64,000 bases of DNA from Nigrospora sphaerica (taxonomy: Eukaryota; Ascomycota; Sordariomycetes; Amphisphaeriales; Apiosporaceae): the NCBI GenBank assembly GCA_018287875.1, contig JAGVVL010000015.1:930001-994000 (forward strand), read 5' to 3'. The notes under the pieces are model-generated. The model had not been told where the DNA came from. It searched no databases and worked only from the letters and a program-made list of their open reading frames with translations. This document shows positions 21,994-33,323 of this stretch, piece by piece. Within the stretch, counting starts at the first letter, position 1. Every line of letters starts with the position of its first letter. Both the position numbers and the translations under genes were made by a program.

Positions 21994-24900
21994 TTAGAAC
22001 GAGGGGCCTTCCGTGTCCGATTCATTGTACCTCTCCGACAACTCATCCTCTTCGGCGCCGAACACGTCCTCATAGGCCCTGCCGTGTTCTTCGCCGACAA
22101 CGTAAACGGGCCGTGTCTTGGCCATCTTGTTTTCTTTCCTCCGGAACTCTCGTCCTTGGTGCGTCGTCTTCTTCAGGTTGCCCTCGAACAGCCATTGCCA
22201 CCCCTTGTCTTTCGAATCGGCATCCGTTTCGAGCGTCTTCTTTCGCCGGTTCAGCAATGGCGTATAAAGATTTTTCGCTTGAGCGTCCGAGAGCTCCTCG
22301 AGGTTATACTCCACGTCCCACTTGTCGGCGGCGTCGAGATTTTCGGGCCGCTGCACATAGCTGCCGTTCACGCGGTTGCGAATCGTCAGAACCATGCCGA
22401 GTAGCTCCTCGTTCTTGGCCTCGGCAGCATCCGCTGCCTCCTCCGCGCTCTGCCGCACCTCGGTCTCGTCGCCCGCTCGGGTCGATACATCACCCTGTAC
22501 CGGGGTCTGACCGTCGCCACCCGTCACGGTGCTTGTGGCGTTGGAATCGGCATGCTGGCCCTCGCGAGACCCTGCAATTAGCTGCCCAAGGATCCGTTCA
22601 AATTCCTGCAACCGCAGGTCGTCGTCATCGTCAACCTCTCGTTCCACCATTTTCTTCCCGTCCATATTCTGGGCCATGCGCAGGATAAGATCCCTGAGAC
22701 TCGCAAGGTTGGCTGTCGACGTCGCAGCCTTGGACTTATCTGCCCCTTCCACGTCGTTTTCCACCCGACCGTCATCGGCTCTCTCAGCATCATCCTCCGT
22801 CGCCTCCTCCTCGACGGCCTCTGATGAGGCCGCATCTGCACCCTTGATTTCCACCGATTCAGCAGTGGTTGTGGTCATCTCATCCCCTTGGCTCGTTTCG
22901 CTGGCGTGGACTTGTGTCTTCTGAACAGACTCGTGTAACACCTCGCGAGTTTCCACCGGGTCGGCAACGCCCGTCTCCGCCTCAGTCTCAGGCTCCGCAG
23001 CGTCGATGTTGGTTTCCAAGGCGTCTGTTTCGGATTCGTTGGCAGCGGTCTGCTCGGTGTGGTCCGGATCGGTAATGACGCCCTCGAAGGTTCTCTCCGA
23101 ATCTCCGGGCGACCCGTCTTCTTGGCCAGTCATGACCTTCAAGAGGCCATCAACATATCCGCGGGTATCCTCGGAAGAATGTTTCTGAAGCAGGCCACTC
23201 ATCTCCAGCGCCTCCTCGATGGCATCTCGCACCGCTCCAACCCCGAGCTCGTCATCTTCCATGGCGTCCTCAACCATGGATTGCACCTCTTCCCAGGTGG
23301 CGATGTCGGGGCTGCTGTCATTCGGGGCATCCGTTTCTTCGCCGACTCCTTTACGAGTCTCTTCCAACTCGGCACTCTCGGCCGCGGTGTTGGTTCCAGA
23401 TGTGTCCTTGGTCCCCGAGCCCTCCGTCTTGTCCAGACCAAGGACCTGTCTCTCGAATTCCTCTATCCGCGCTTTGCCGGCTTCCTGTACAGCCTTGATG
23501 TCTCCAGGAGCCACAGGCTTCGCGAATATGTACATGAAAGGTGTTCCCGTAGTGGAGGGTCTGGTCTCAAAATGAAGTCGCAGGGAACGCTCCGGGAATT
23601 TCTTGGTCGCGCGGTCGAAAATGTCGTTGAGCAACCCCAGGCTGAGCTTGAATTCTTTGTCTCCGAGCGTCGTGTCACTGGTTCCGTGCAGGGACGTGTC
23701 CATTTCGGACAACGGGATGTACTGGAAGCCAAAAATCCGCTCGGTGTTGTGGAAGGCGACAAAGATGCCGTCCATGCGGCCCATTCGGACTTGGAGGGAG
23801 TACTTGAGGAACGCCGAGCGAATCATGTCGAAATACTCTCTCTCAAAGGACTCCCACTCGCCGAATCGGTTTCGAATCTCATAGCCGAGGCCCTTCTGGA
23901 ATCCTTGGGCGTCCATCCGAATAGAAATGACGGCACGAGTCTTGAGATCGTACATGCCGGTCCCCGGGAGTCTCGGATCATGGGCGTCCAACTGGGAGCG
24001 CATCATGAAATCCTTCAACCCTGTGTAATGATAGGATTCGTCGGCATTCCGCTCTTCCTCCGTAATTTGGTCTGAGTGTTCCACGCGGTAGCGCTCATAG
24101 GACTCCCTGTCCAGCGTGAGGAGCTTCTCCATGGATTTTCCCAGCATGCTCAGGATATTAGCCGTGTCGAACTCTTTGTCAGCATCAATGGCGTACACAC
24201 CATCCTTCCAGTGCAGGAAGATGGCGGCGGGTGCCCTCATAATCAAGGTGTACTGTTTGCTTCCGGAGACATTGAAGCCTTGTGTCAACAGTTCCGTGTT
24301 GATTTCCCTCCATGACGATAAGAGGTAATGGAAATGGGCCAACATAGAGGTCATGCTGGAAGTCGAACCAGTGTATCGCTTGTTGTTCTCCCGGGCGATA
24401 TTGATCAGCGTATTGTCTTTGGAGGAAGTGATGTACTGTTTCAGAGCGTTGAAATCGAATTCGCGAATCGGCATGATCCGGGAGAGGTAGGGATCAAAAT
24501 TGAACACCCTGGAGCGCGGATCTTGCAGGTGATAGACCCCCGGGTTGAACAGGACCCGGTCCAGCCCGTACGAAACAGGTGGTACGGGGGGTTGGGCACG
24601 CTCGATGGGATCAAGGTGAAGCTCGTTCGAGTCTAAACACTCGATTTTGATCTCCTTTTTCTTATGGCTTGGCCATGGCGAAGGTTCGGCCGCAGGTTTG
24701 CGGGCAGAGGGGTCGGGTGGTGGTCCTGTTGCCCGCGCTGCTTGTGCTGCCCGCCGTATGTGGGACGGTGGCCTTTTTGTTGTGGTTGGTTTCTTCCCTG
24801 GGGCCTTGGGGTTCCTTGGAGAGGCCTCTTCTTTGGTCCTCTTTGGTCGAAGAGGAAGCTTTAAGGGGGGCTGCAAAGGAAGCAACTTGTCCCGCAGCTC

Positions 24901-25569
24901 ACGCGTCTCCTCGACCGACAAACTTCCTCCAAATGGCAACTTGCCATCCGCAGTCGGCAGTACACGGCGCAGCATAGGGTTATTCTTGTTCTGGTTCACC
25001 AAGGACTCGGCTAATCGATTCAAGGCCTGGGCTCGGCTCTCTGGCTTCGCATCGGATTCGGTGGACCGCTTTTCGGTGGCCTTGGCTGACCGCTTGGGCT
25101 TCGTAATGTCGTCTATTTTGATGTTCTGGGCATTAAGGACATTCTTCAGGGCGGCGAGAGCGCCTTCCAACACTTTCAGCTCCCGCTCCGACTTGGTCTT
25201 TCCAGATTTCAAGGCGTCTTTCTTGGAAGCAACAGCGGACTTTTTATAAGGCTTGTCGGCGGACGTTTCGGCGTCAGCCTTCTCCTTCCTCTTCTTTTTG
25301 CGCGGCGACCGAGCGTCTTTCGGTGGCTCCGTGCTGGGTGTGTCTGTTGGGCTCTTGGCGCCCTGATCTGCGTCTGTCTCGGGCGGACGATTCACCCAAG
25401 GGCTGGCGGAAAAGGCCCTGAGGGAAGCATGTCGAGCGACGCCGTCGAGGCCCCGGCCGCTTGGCCGAGGCCGGCGGGTCGCGACCTGGCTGTATGCTAT
25501 GTTACGGCATGCTGCACAAGTGTACGAGGTTCCAAGACGGCGTGCGGCGAGACTGCTCAACGGAAGCAT
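21994..25569 (-). CDS. PET127: Mitochondrial Pet127 family protein
   Basis: A single exon gives 1191 residues from the Met at 25569. The frame is open further upstream, but that Met begins a typical mitochondrial presequence (MLPLSSLAARRLG, then an RAFSASP cleavage-like site near residue 55), so it is preferred. A Lys/Glu-rich disordered region precedes the Pet127 core, recognised by PPVSYGLDRVLFNPGVYHLQ, FDPYLSRIMPIREFDFNAL, KRYTGSTSSMTSMLAHFHYL, RMDGIFVAFHNTERIFGFQY and SLRLHFETRPS. The C-terminal third is acidic and low in complexity, ending around GEEHGRAYEDVFGAEEDEL. Yeast Pet127 acts on the inner mitochondrial membrane in 5' processing and turnover of mitochondrial RNA, and the core has been related to PD-(D/E)XK nucleases. 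The length is larger than the yeast protein (about 800) because of the disordered ends. Confidence 0.88.
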   Translation of the reverse strand: MLPLSSLAARRLGTSYTCAACRNIAYSQVATRRPRPSGRGLDGVARHASLRAFSASPWVNRPPETDADQGAKSPTDTPSTEPPKDARSPRKKKRKEKADAETSADKPYKKSAVASKKDALKSGKTKSERELKVLEGALAALKNVLNAQNIKIDDITKPKRSAKATEKRSTESDAKPESRAQALNRLAESLVNQNKNNPMLRRVLPTADGKLPFGGSLSVEETRELRDKLLPLQPPLKLPLRPKRTKEEASPRNPKAPGKKPTTTKRPPSHIRRAAQAARATGPPPDPSARKPAAEPSPWPSHKKKEIKIECLDSNELHLDPIERAQPPVPPVSYGLDRVLFNPGVYHLQDPRSRVFNFDPYLSRIMPIREFDFNALKQYITSSKDNTLINIARENNKRYTGSTSSMTSMLAHFHYLLSSWREINTELLTQGFNVSGSKQYTLIMRAPAAIFLHWKDGVYAIDADKEFDTANILSMLGKSMEKLLTLDRESYERYRVEHSDQITEEERNADESYHYTGLKDFMMRSQLDAHDPRLPGTGMYDLKTRAVISIRMDAQGFQKGLGYEIRNRFGEWESFEREYFDMIRSAFLKYSLQVRMGRMDGIFVAFHNTERIFGFQYIPLSEMDTSLHGTSDTTLGDKEFKLSLGLLNDIFDRATKKFPERSLRLHFETRPSTTGTPFMYIFAKPVAPGDIKAVQEAGKARIEEFERQVLGLDKTEGSGTKDTSGTNTAAESAELEETRKGVGEETDAPNDSSPDIATWEEVQSMVEDAMEDDELGVGAVRDAIEEALEMSGLLQKHSSEDTRGYVDGLLKVMTGQEDGSPGDSERTFEGVITDPDHTEQTAANESETDALETNIDAAEPETEAETGVADPVETREVLHESVQKTQVHASETSQGDEMTTTTAESVEIKGADAASSEAVEEEATEDDAERADDGRVENDVEGADKSKAATSTANLASLRDLILRMAQNMDGKKMVEREVDDDDDLRLQEFERILGQLIAGSREGQHADSNATSTVTGGDGQTPVQGDVSTRAGDETEVRQSAEEAADAAEAKNEELLGMVLTIRNRVNGSYVQRPENLDAADKWDVEYNLEELSDAQAKNLYTPLLNRRKKTLETDADSKDKGWQWLFEGNLKKTTHQGREFRRKENKMAKTRPVYVVGEEHGRAYEDVFGAEEDELSERYNESDTEGPSF

Positions 25570-26229
25570 TTGAGCGGATGGCACACGAGAGCGGGTTGTC
25601 GTGGTCGGCCCAAATTCAAGTGCAAACAAAATGTGCAACCTGTAGGTGTTGTAAGTGGCGGTTGGCAGTCCCTCCCAAATAAAAAAAAAGATGCAACCCA
25701 AAAAAAATCCCACGCGTAAATGGAAATCTGGAGCGCGCCGACCAATCGTCACTGCCCCACCTTCCGCTTATCGCCACTGGCAGGGTCGAGCTACTTCTAT
25801 CTGGGCGTGGAAGTACATCGATACTTGCGATCATTTGAAAGTGCCTACTTACAAGTCCATCAAGTGCCTGGCACATAACTTGGGTACGCTTCGGCCCGGA
25901 CTCGAGCAAGTAAGTACATTACGTGCTGTCCCGATCCCCAATGTATTGCCTGTTCCTTACTCCTCCTCTTTTCCAGCCGTTCGCAAGGGTCTTCATCTAA
26001 TGCGTACCCTCATGTACATACCTTGTTCACAATCCGGTCCGGCCATTGACAGCTCGTTTGGTTGACGAAGCGACTAGGCTGAAACCTCCAAAAAGCCCTT
26101 AAGGTTCCGAGGACTTGACCTACGGAGGCGGCCAAAACCGTGGCGGCCGCTAGTAGGGCTGCAGCGGGAACGGGTGGGAAATGGGCCTAGGTAGAAGACT
26201 GGTAGGCCCATCGTGAGATGCTACGGTCC
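25570..26229. other. Intergenic upstream of PET127
   Basis: Contains the PET127 leader and promoter. A+T-rich stretches near 25680-25710 (poly-A runs on the plus strand) could serve as a dA:dT element. No gene is seen. Confidence 0.45.
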
Positions 26230-26239
26230 CTACATATAC

Positions 26240-27000
26240 TGTGACAGGGTATTGACCCTCCAACAGGTCGAGGACATCATGGAGCAATAGTATGGTTTCT
26301 TCGCGGACCTAATTCGACAGCCTTCCACAGCATCGAGCCAGCCGTGGGATGGCATCGTTGCTGGCTGGGTCAACCTTGGGGAAGCGTGAGGATGTACAAG
26401 TGCAACTTCAAGAACTGGAACTTTGGGAAGTACGTCAAGCCCGGCGAGCCGGCGCGGGTGAAGCGGTCTTCGACGGCCGTAACCTCGACGCCGTCGACTT
26501 TCCCCGCATTTGCAGAGGTCACGGCCCAGCGCACTGGGCGAGATGAAAGCCGCCATGTCCGCATTCTGCCGGCCATGGGCATGGTCGCTCGTGCGAATCC
26601 ATATGCGCTTGCCTAACGACCTCAGCTTGCCCGCGGAATGTATCCGCGCTCTGCTCGACTTTCCCCGCGGCCAATTGGAGTCGGCCCGCGGGAGTCACGC
26701 TCCTTCTCCGACCCGAATGCTGACACCTCGGCCGACTGAGTCGCCAAGGTCCTACAGGCCCGGGAGGTCATTGACAAAGGCAATGTGGCCATGGGCTTTC
26801 GTCTCATCAACGCATATTTCGACCAGTACCGCGCCGTCATCGCGGCCCAGCCGCCCAACCTATTCTCCCACACTCTGTCGGCCGTCTTGCTTTTCTCCAG
26901 AGTCGGCGATTTCTTGGCCGACGAGTTCATCAGGTGTATCGCCAGTCTCTATGTGATTGTTCTTGGGCCCCATCACCCCAACAGCCGTCCGTGAGCGGCT
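26240..27000 (+). pseudogene. Relic of a Clr5-domain protein gene
   Basis: The start reads VLTLQQVEDIMEQ, then TAG (26288-26290), then YGFFADLI, and after a frame change MYKCNFKNWNFGKYVKPGEP. This is the order of the fungal Clr5 domain (helix with IM, YGF, then YK-F--W-F-KY). Farther on, AMGFRLINAYFDQYRAVIA, LFSHTLSAVLLFSRVGDFLA and LYVIVLGPHHPNSRP match the weakly conserved C-terminal helical region of such proteins. Stops and frame changes separate the pieces, so no intact product is expected. Clr5-domain proteins are presumed DNA-binding, expanded in filamentous ascomycetes, and often degenerate outside conserved blocks. Confidence 0.55.
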
Positions 27001-27570
27001 CTCAGGACGGGAGGCATTGCCGCTGTACGTCGCTGCGGGGCCGTGCTGGACCCTTCCGGCGCGTAATATTCCCCTACTTGCAATCAGCTGAAAGATTCTA
27101 TTTCAACTCAGGCTCCTCCTAGGGCGGTATTCCCCGGGTATAAGGTCACAGTCTGGACCATGGTCGCTCGGATGTTGTGTCCTCCACTAAACCTGGAAAT
27201 GCATACCAGGCCCAAGACAGCGCATATCGAGAAGGCAGGGCGATAAAGCCAGCATCTTTGTGAGAAGTGGTTACGCGGTAAGCGGTGAACAAATCGGTAG
27301 TCTGAAGGCACAGCTCACGCAGTACATTAGAGAACCGCCAGGATACTACTGGGAAGCCGAACACTACCCAAATCTCTGTAGATAATCTCCGGTATTACTT
27401 TAGCCGGACTCCTGGCACACATCGCGCTCGACATGCCGCTGCTTAATACTCGAATCGCATCGAAAAGTCGCTCTAGCAAGGGACCACGTGACGCCCTCCC
27501 TCTCCCTGGGCACCATGTTTCGATACCAGGGTAGCACGGGAGAGGCTCGGTTCGAACATCATGTGCCTGT
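27001..27570. other. Intergenic, 3' flank of RAM2
   Basis: No gene supported. Confidence 0.45.
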
Positions 27571-29268
27571 TCACTTCGCGGCTCGCAAAGACTTCCGCTT
27601 CCATTCCCAGTAGCCTCCACGTATGCGATCCCAGCGCTCGCCCAATCGGCGGAGGCACAAATCCGCCTTTTCCACATCTCCAGACTCGGCGTAGATGCTC
27701 GACAATAGGTCCAGCGCGTGGGAGCTGCGGACGTCCTCGGTTTCCTCTCCCAGGCCTTGCACGTACTGCTCGGCGAATTCGCGGACATCCCCCAGCTTCC
27801 GGCCGCCCTTGACCAGAACACCGTAGAGGTAGTTCCAAGGGCTCTGGTTCTGGGGCGCCAAGGTAATCTTCTCCTTGGCGAACTCGATTTCGCGGTCCAC
27901 AATGTCAGTTGGCACCTTGGGGTCGTGCTCGGTCGCGGGCGAATCCGGGGTCGTATGAGAAGGATTCGAAAAGACGATAAAGAAGCGGTGGGACCAAGCC
28001 GAGTTGTTTCGGACGTCGTTCTTGATCATCCCACTGATGCTGGCAAGCTCGTCCTCGTCCCAGGCGCCGAGCTTCCGCACGAGGGACTGCCGGTAGCTCC
28101 AGACGTGGTAGTTCTTGGCATCTTCGGAGAGCATGTCCATGATAAACTCGCGCTCCGTCTTGACAAAGCGGGCCATCTCCCCTGGCGATCCCTCAATCAT
28201 GGGGTAGTAATGGTCAAGCAGAAGCTGGCGGTGGTGCCAGATCTGGTAGTTCTTGTGGTTTTCAAAGGCTACCTCGTTGAGCCAGGCGATCTCGTCGAGC
28301 ACGGGTACCTCGAGGTGCTGCACAATAGAGAAGCGGTACAGCCAGACAGTGTAGTGGGCCGGGTTCATGGAGATGATGTGCTCGGTGAGCTTCAGGCACC
28401 GTGGGCTGTACTCGCCCGCCGCCATGACGGCGCGGAGGTAGGACATGGCTGTCGGCCCACGTCAGTAAGCGACACTTCTCATGCTGGGATGGCGGCGGGG
28501 TCTGTACACTCTGCATATTCATCGGGGTAGGCGATGGCGGCCAAGGCGTTCTCAGGCTCCATTTGCGGTATGGGCACCACGTCGTCCCAGTCCGGGTCCG
28601 TAGCGTACGGGCCCATCTTCTCGCCGTACAGCTGATTCTTCAAGAAGGCCATTTCCTGGCGCCGTGCTCTCTCGGCCCCGATGTCTTCAGCGGTCAGCAC
28701 GACTTTCTCGCCCGTTCTCGCATCCACCAGGCCCTTGGCGGCCAGGGCACGTCGGACGCTGAAAGAGTTGCTCAGACTCGTCAGGCAGCTGAGCTTGTCC
28801 TGCTTGTCGGCACGCCTCTCGAACTCGGCCAACGACAAGTCCCCCACGAGCCGGTCGTGTCTATCCCTACCCCACTGCTCGGGCGTCGGTTTCCAGAGCT
28901 GGTTTCGGCGCAGAGGGCGGCCCAGGTCGTTCACCTGCTTCCACAGCTCCTTCTGGGCCTTCTTGCTCAACGAGCCGAGGGTGTCGGCCGATGTGCACAA
29001 CCAGTTGGCATAGGCTGTCTTCTCTACGGTTGCCAGGGCATGAAGACCGAGTTCTTCGCGCTCTTTCTCGTAGGGGGGCTGGGTCAGCTCGTACAGCTGT
29101 CTCGCGCGCTCGTGGACCGTCTGTGACTGGCCGATGGCCTCTTGCGGTGCTGGAAGGCCGACGTCAGCCTTGGTCAATCGCGACACGGGCCCGAGAGTCG
29201 GGCAGCGGGAAAATCTCACAGTTCGCTGGCTTAGCCGCAGAGGCAGCTCCCTTGTTTTTGGGAGGCAT
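27571..29268 (-). CDS. RAM2: Protein farnesyltransferase/geranylgeranyltransferase I alpha subunit with N-terminal extension
   Basis: Three exons (29268-29220, 29149-28508, 28448-27571) encode 522 residues. The C-terminal ~320 residues are the alpha subunit: PDWDDVVPIPQ, SYLRAVMAAGEYSPR and the prenyltransferase alpha repeats NPAHYTVWLYR, NHKNYQIWHHRQ, AKNYHVWSYRQ and VRNNSAWSHRFF. With a beta subunit (Ram1 or Cdc43) it transfers farnesyl or geranylgeranyl to CaaX cysteines in the cytosol. Ahead of this lie about 200 residues, open without stops and in coding style (RARQLYELTQPPYEKEREEL, WKQVNDLGRPLRRNQLW), that I do not recognise and that the usual ~330-residue alpha subunits lack. The short form could instead start at an internal Met shortly before PYATDPDWDD. 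The intron at 28507-28449 is well supported because it restores the conserved AIAY..EY..MSYLRA block. Intron 1 (GTGAGA...TTCCAG) is plausible. Confidence 0.85.
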
Positions 29269-29919
29269 CGTGCTCAGAGCTTGAGGTGCTGCATTGGGGG
29301 ACTGACTTACTTTAAACCAAGACCTTTAGCTGGGCGCGAACCGGCAAATCTATGGTGGGGTTAAGATGGTCTGCCCGAAAGGAAGCGGATGGAGAAGGCG
29401 GCGCAGGTGGGATGATTTCGCTGTGGAACAAAAGCCAGTGCAAGGATCCAATGGACGGGCGAAACATCATAGCCTGTCCTTTTCATCCCATAACGCCCTT
29501 GCCTCCTTGGACATCAATTGTATCGAATTTCAAGTCAGGATTCTGTTGAACTGCCGACGCTGTCACTTACCATCCGTGCATGCTTATCTCATAAACGTAT
29601 GCATCGTGCCGACGTGATCGATCCTGTGCTGCTAAATCTCGAAGAGTACATAAGCATGTACATCTTCAGTACTTGCAAACACACACGCAGCACGGAAGGC
29701 ACCAAGAGGTACTTGGGCGCTACGCAACTGCATGGGGCTTCTTACCAAGTGCGGAAGAGGTAGGTTGTTGGCATCCATCATTAGCGACCTATAGCAAGAC
29801 TACCGCCGTCGTTTAGCCATTACAAATACTCCAAGGTACACCTCCCTGCTCCAATAAACCTGCCATGGCTCTCTCTGTCCCAAGGGGACCAAATCGAGGT
29901 TTGCGGTCTCGCTCCTTCA
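29269..29919. other. Intergenic between ERG12 (3' end) and RAM2 (5' end)
   Basis: RAM2 promoter and ERG12 3' flank. No gene is supported. Confidence 0.5.
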
Positions 29920-31510
29920 TTACTTTGTTTGGCTTTCAACGCGCCAAAACTTCCAGCCCTCACGTTCAGCCCCTCCAGCATGCAATCCAACCAGCTTCTC
30001 CACGCCATCGTTACCAGGGGCGCTCAAGAACTTCTCTAGGTTAATCTCCATACCGCCCTCTTCGTCTTCGTCGAGGCCATTCTTTAGGACGGCGGGCCAC
30101 AGCACACCCACGCCATCGCCACCCAAGGTTGTTTCGAATTTCTGGTAATTTTCCTCCTCGAGTTGGCTCTCCAGTTTTGCGAGCTTTTCCGGGTCCACGC
30201 CGGGTCGCATCAGGGTTATTGAGCAGCCACCACCGCCGGCTCCCGTTAGTTTGGTCCAGCCAATACCCTCGTGGTCCACGAGCTCGCGCACTCTTTCGAG
30301 CCGGGGATGTGACACGCCGAGAGAGACGAGCAGCCCGTGGTTGATATTCATCAGCTCGCCGACCCGTCGGAGACTCTCTATCTCTTTGTTGTCAAAGTCG
30401 TCTTCGGCCATCAGATCGCTGGCCGTGTGTGTGACCTTGTCTATCGCGTCGAGGATAGAGCCCACCAAGGCAGGGTGCGTGTCCTTCAGCTTCTGGACCT
30501 TGGCTACCTCTGCGGCCGTCGACTTTGCCTGTCGGGTATCTACTAGCAGAAGCGGCAGCTCGGGAAAATCCCACAAGGGCCGAACCGAGGGTGGTTTCTG
30601 GTAGTCGGTCCTTTGGAAAACCACGGCCTTGCCCTGGGTGGAGACGGTGTTGTCGACGCCTGACGGGTTCCCGTGGATGCACATCTCGTAGACGAAGGCC
30701 CAGCGGTTGATCCGCTCCACCTGCAGCCGAGCCTCGTCGGACGGCTGGTCGGGATGCGGCCCGGACAAGGTGCGCAGCTGAAGCAGCAGGGCGCAAGCAA
30801 GGCAAACGGCGATAGATCCACTGCTGCCCAGGCCTGCGCCGATAGGAATCGTAGATCGCAGCGTGTACATGCAGCCCGGGAACTTGGGGGATCCCAGGGA
30901 GAGGAAGAGGTACAAGAAAGCTAAGGCGGCATTCTCGTGGACTTTCCGGTCCGCGTCCGGCTTATCGGGGGAAATGTTGGCCAGGAGCGGGCGTATCGCG
31001 TCGATGAGGTCGGGGTCGAGGCTCGTGACAAGGTCGTAGTAGGACTTCTTCTTGGACGGGGTCTGGAAAATCTCCCAAGGTAGCTCGTCGATGTTCCACG
31101 TGTGGTTCAAGTCGATGTCGGGAAAGCGCAGAATGAGATCCCGTCGCGACTTGGACAGCGTGGTAACAAGGAGGTAAGAGCGAAGCGATATCGAAGCCGC
31201 AATGGCAGCCTATCCCAGCAGTGTGAGCCTTGGGCGCAACAGGGGCTAAAAGGGGGGCTTCGCCACGGAGGCAGGTAGCACGGCGCAACGCCGCGTCCTT
31301 CGGCATTGATCCTCATACCTTGGCATGAACCACTGCGTGTTCCCCGAAGACGATGACTTTGCCCGGCGCCGATACCATGAAAGCGGGCATCATGGGGCTC
31401 GACTGCTTGCGCGCCATGCGGACGCGCTGCGCGCCGTTCTCGGTGGGGGTCCCGCCATTGACCTCGAGCTTCTCTACACTCTCGGTAAGACCATTGGTGC
31501 CGTTCGCCAT
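29920..31510 (-). CDS. ERG12: Mevalonate kinase
   Basis: Two exons (31510-31319, 31209-29920) encode 493 residues. It phosphorylates mevalonate with ATP in the isoprenoid and ergosterol pathway. The GHMP-kinase plan is complete: SAPGKVIVFGEHAVVH at residues 47-62, the ATP-binding PIGAGLGSSGSIAV at about 186-199, IHGNPSGVDNTVST after that, and the C-terminal KLTGAGGGGCSITL. The intron (GTATGA...GGATAG) joins HAK to AAIAASISLRSYLLV, the expected continuation. The first 46 residues are a poorly conserved, Asn/Gly/Glu-rich leader. The extension after the third motif (to residue 493) is acidic and close to the length of other filamentous-fungal enzymes. The RAM2 gene follows on the same strand. 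Confidence 0.95.
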
Positions 31511-33323
31511 GTTGGCAACCGAGCTAAGTAGTGGCTATGGAAGGTCGCAAGGCAAGTATCGGCGGGCGCGCGGGTTGCAGGGCGGTGGAGGAGCTGTTTA
31601 TATACAATCGGTTAGCAGTTGATTGGATATGCGATACGCAAGCATCGCCTTTGGGAGGGCTCCAGTTGTGGGCGAACCTTAAAGCCTCCTTGGTAGCAGC
31701 CACCCCAGTGCACGCCTGTGCTCCCTTTGCTCACAGTGGGGGGCAGCTCTGGCGTGAGCTTAAGTGTGGGCCGGCCGGGACAGTTCGTCGAGACAGTTTG
31801 GGGGAAAGGGACAAGATCGCAAGGTGGCCTCGGTCGAGTTGGAGGTAGTTTCTTCGGCCGCCCTTTCGAGTGAAGGGAAGGAGAGCGTGTTGGACGGTGT
31901 CAAAGTCGAAGATCCTCCGAGATGCGCCTAACAGGTGTGGCTAGCGCTGCTCACGATGGCCACGGAAGCACGGAAGCGCCGAAAGTATAAGTAGGCGGGA
32001 GCTGGTACTACTAGATGCGACCTAGGCACCGGATATTGCTGCCTTGTGGTCTGCCAGGTGTCGTTTCTTGAGTAGCGTGTAGCAGGCTGGGCGCGAATGG
32101 GAACGGGCGGAGGAGGTTGCATTCGCGAGTCGAAGCTGGGAAGTTCCGAGAAGCTGGTAAGACGAAAGCTACGGCCGATCGACAAAGCTCCTCCTTACTG
32201 GGATGCATGCAAAGGGTATGCGATGCGTAAAGGTTCGGGTTTCCCAAGGGCGCCGACCCCCTTTGGGCCAGCCCCCTGCGCGTGAGCAAACATTGATTCA
32301 TCAATCTCCAATTCTCGAATTGGAGGGGGGGTAATAATTACCGACATCGCGGGAAACGAATCTAGCCATTCAGTAGCGCCCAATTGGAAAACGCTGCCAT
32401 GGGCCCTCCATGAATCCGTTAGCTAGGTCCATGTGGGCATACACCCCTGCGCCATGCCCGTTGCCCCTCTCTATCATAGGCCTGACTGCATCTTGTGGAT
32501 AGTCGATTGGCTGTCCCTCATGCAGTCGGTTCTATACCTGACTAGTAGTACTTGAAGCTCAGCGGTCAGACATACATAGTATGCACCTTGTCAAATGCCA
32601 TTGGACGATGGGACCTGGCTACAAAAGCCCAATTCCCATAGATTAGAGCTCACGTCTATATACTGACAGAACAACAGCGGACCGAGAGGGACGAAGGAGA
32701 CCACGAGCAAAGCAGGCCTACGTAGCCGGGGACTCAAGGCAACATTACATCCGCCGTCTCCGTTACGGCGGCGGCGCACAAAGAAGAGGAATTCAAGGAC
32801 GAGGAGGTCGCCGAAGCACGGTGTCCGATCGCACTGAGACCACAACCGCTCAGCACTTGTCCATCTTCAGCATGACAACGTGTATGTACCTGACTCGGCG
32901 GGTGGGTCGATATACGAAGATGGAGAGCGGGCGTCTTGCGGTCTATCATGGAGGAGAATTGTTACCCGGAGGCCGGCAGATGCGTACGGATGGATGTTTT
33001 CTTATGTTGCATCATACGACTGTTGAAGGGCGGTCACGGATGTCGCGTGTTCTGGACGGGCCTGCAAAGCTGGGGACTAGACAGAGGTACTTCGAGATTC
33101 ACGTATTAGCGGCGCGACGTCAGTCACTGCTAGCGGCCGCAAAAGTTGGGGTCCTTCAATGTGACCTAGTCGTATGCCCGTACGAATACATTATGTACTT
33201 TAGGTAGGTATTGCCCATCGGGTCCATTCCCATATCGGTACTTGTGGAACCCCCCCAAAAAATCGGAGCTTCAATCGGCGGCGCTTCCTCCCGCTGAAGC
33301 TCGAAGATGCCCATCAGATAACC
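31511..33323. other. Divergent intergenic region between ERG12 and MSM1
   Basis: 1.8 kb with no supported coding frame. Both flanking genes start from its ends, so it holds two promoters. No clear TATA near either start. Confidence 0.5.

Noticed and set aside
23059..24075. 338-codon plus-strand frame
   Set aside because: Antisense shadow of PET127.
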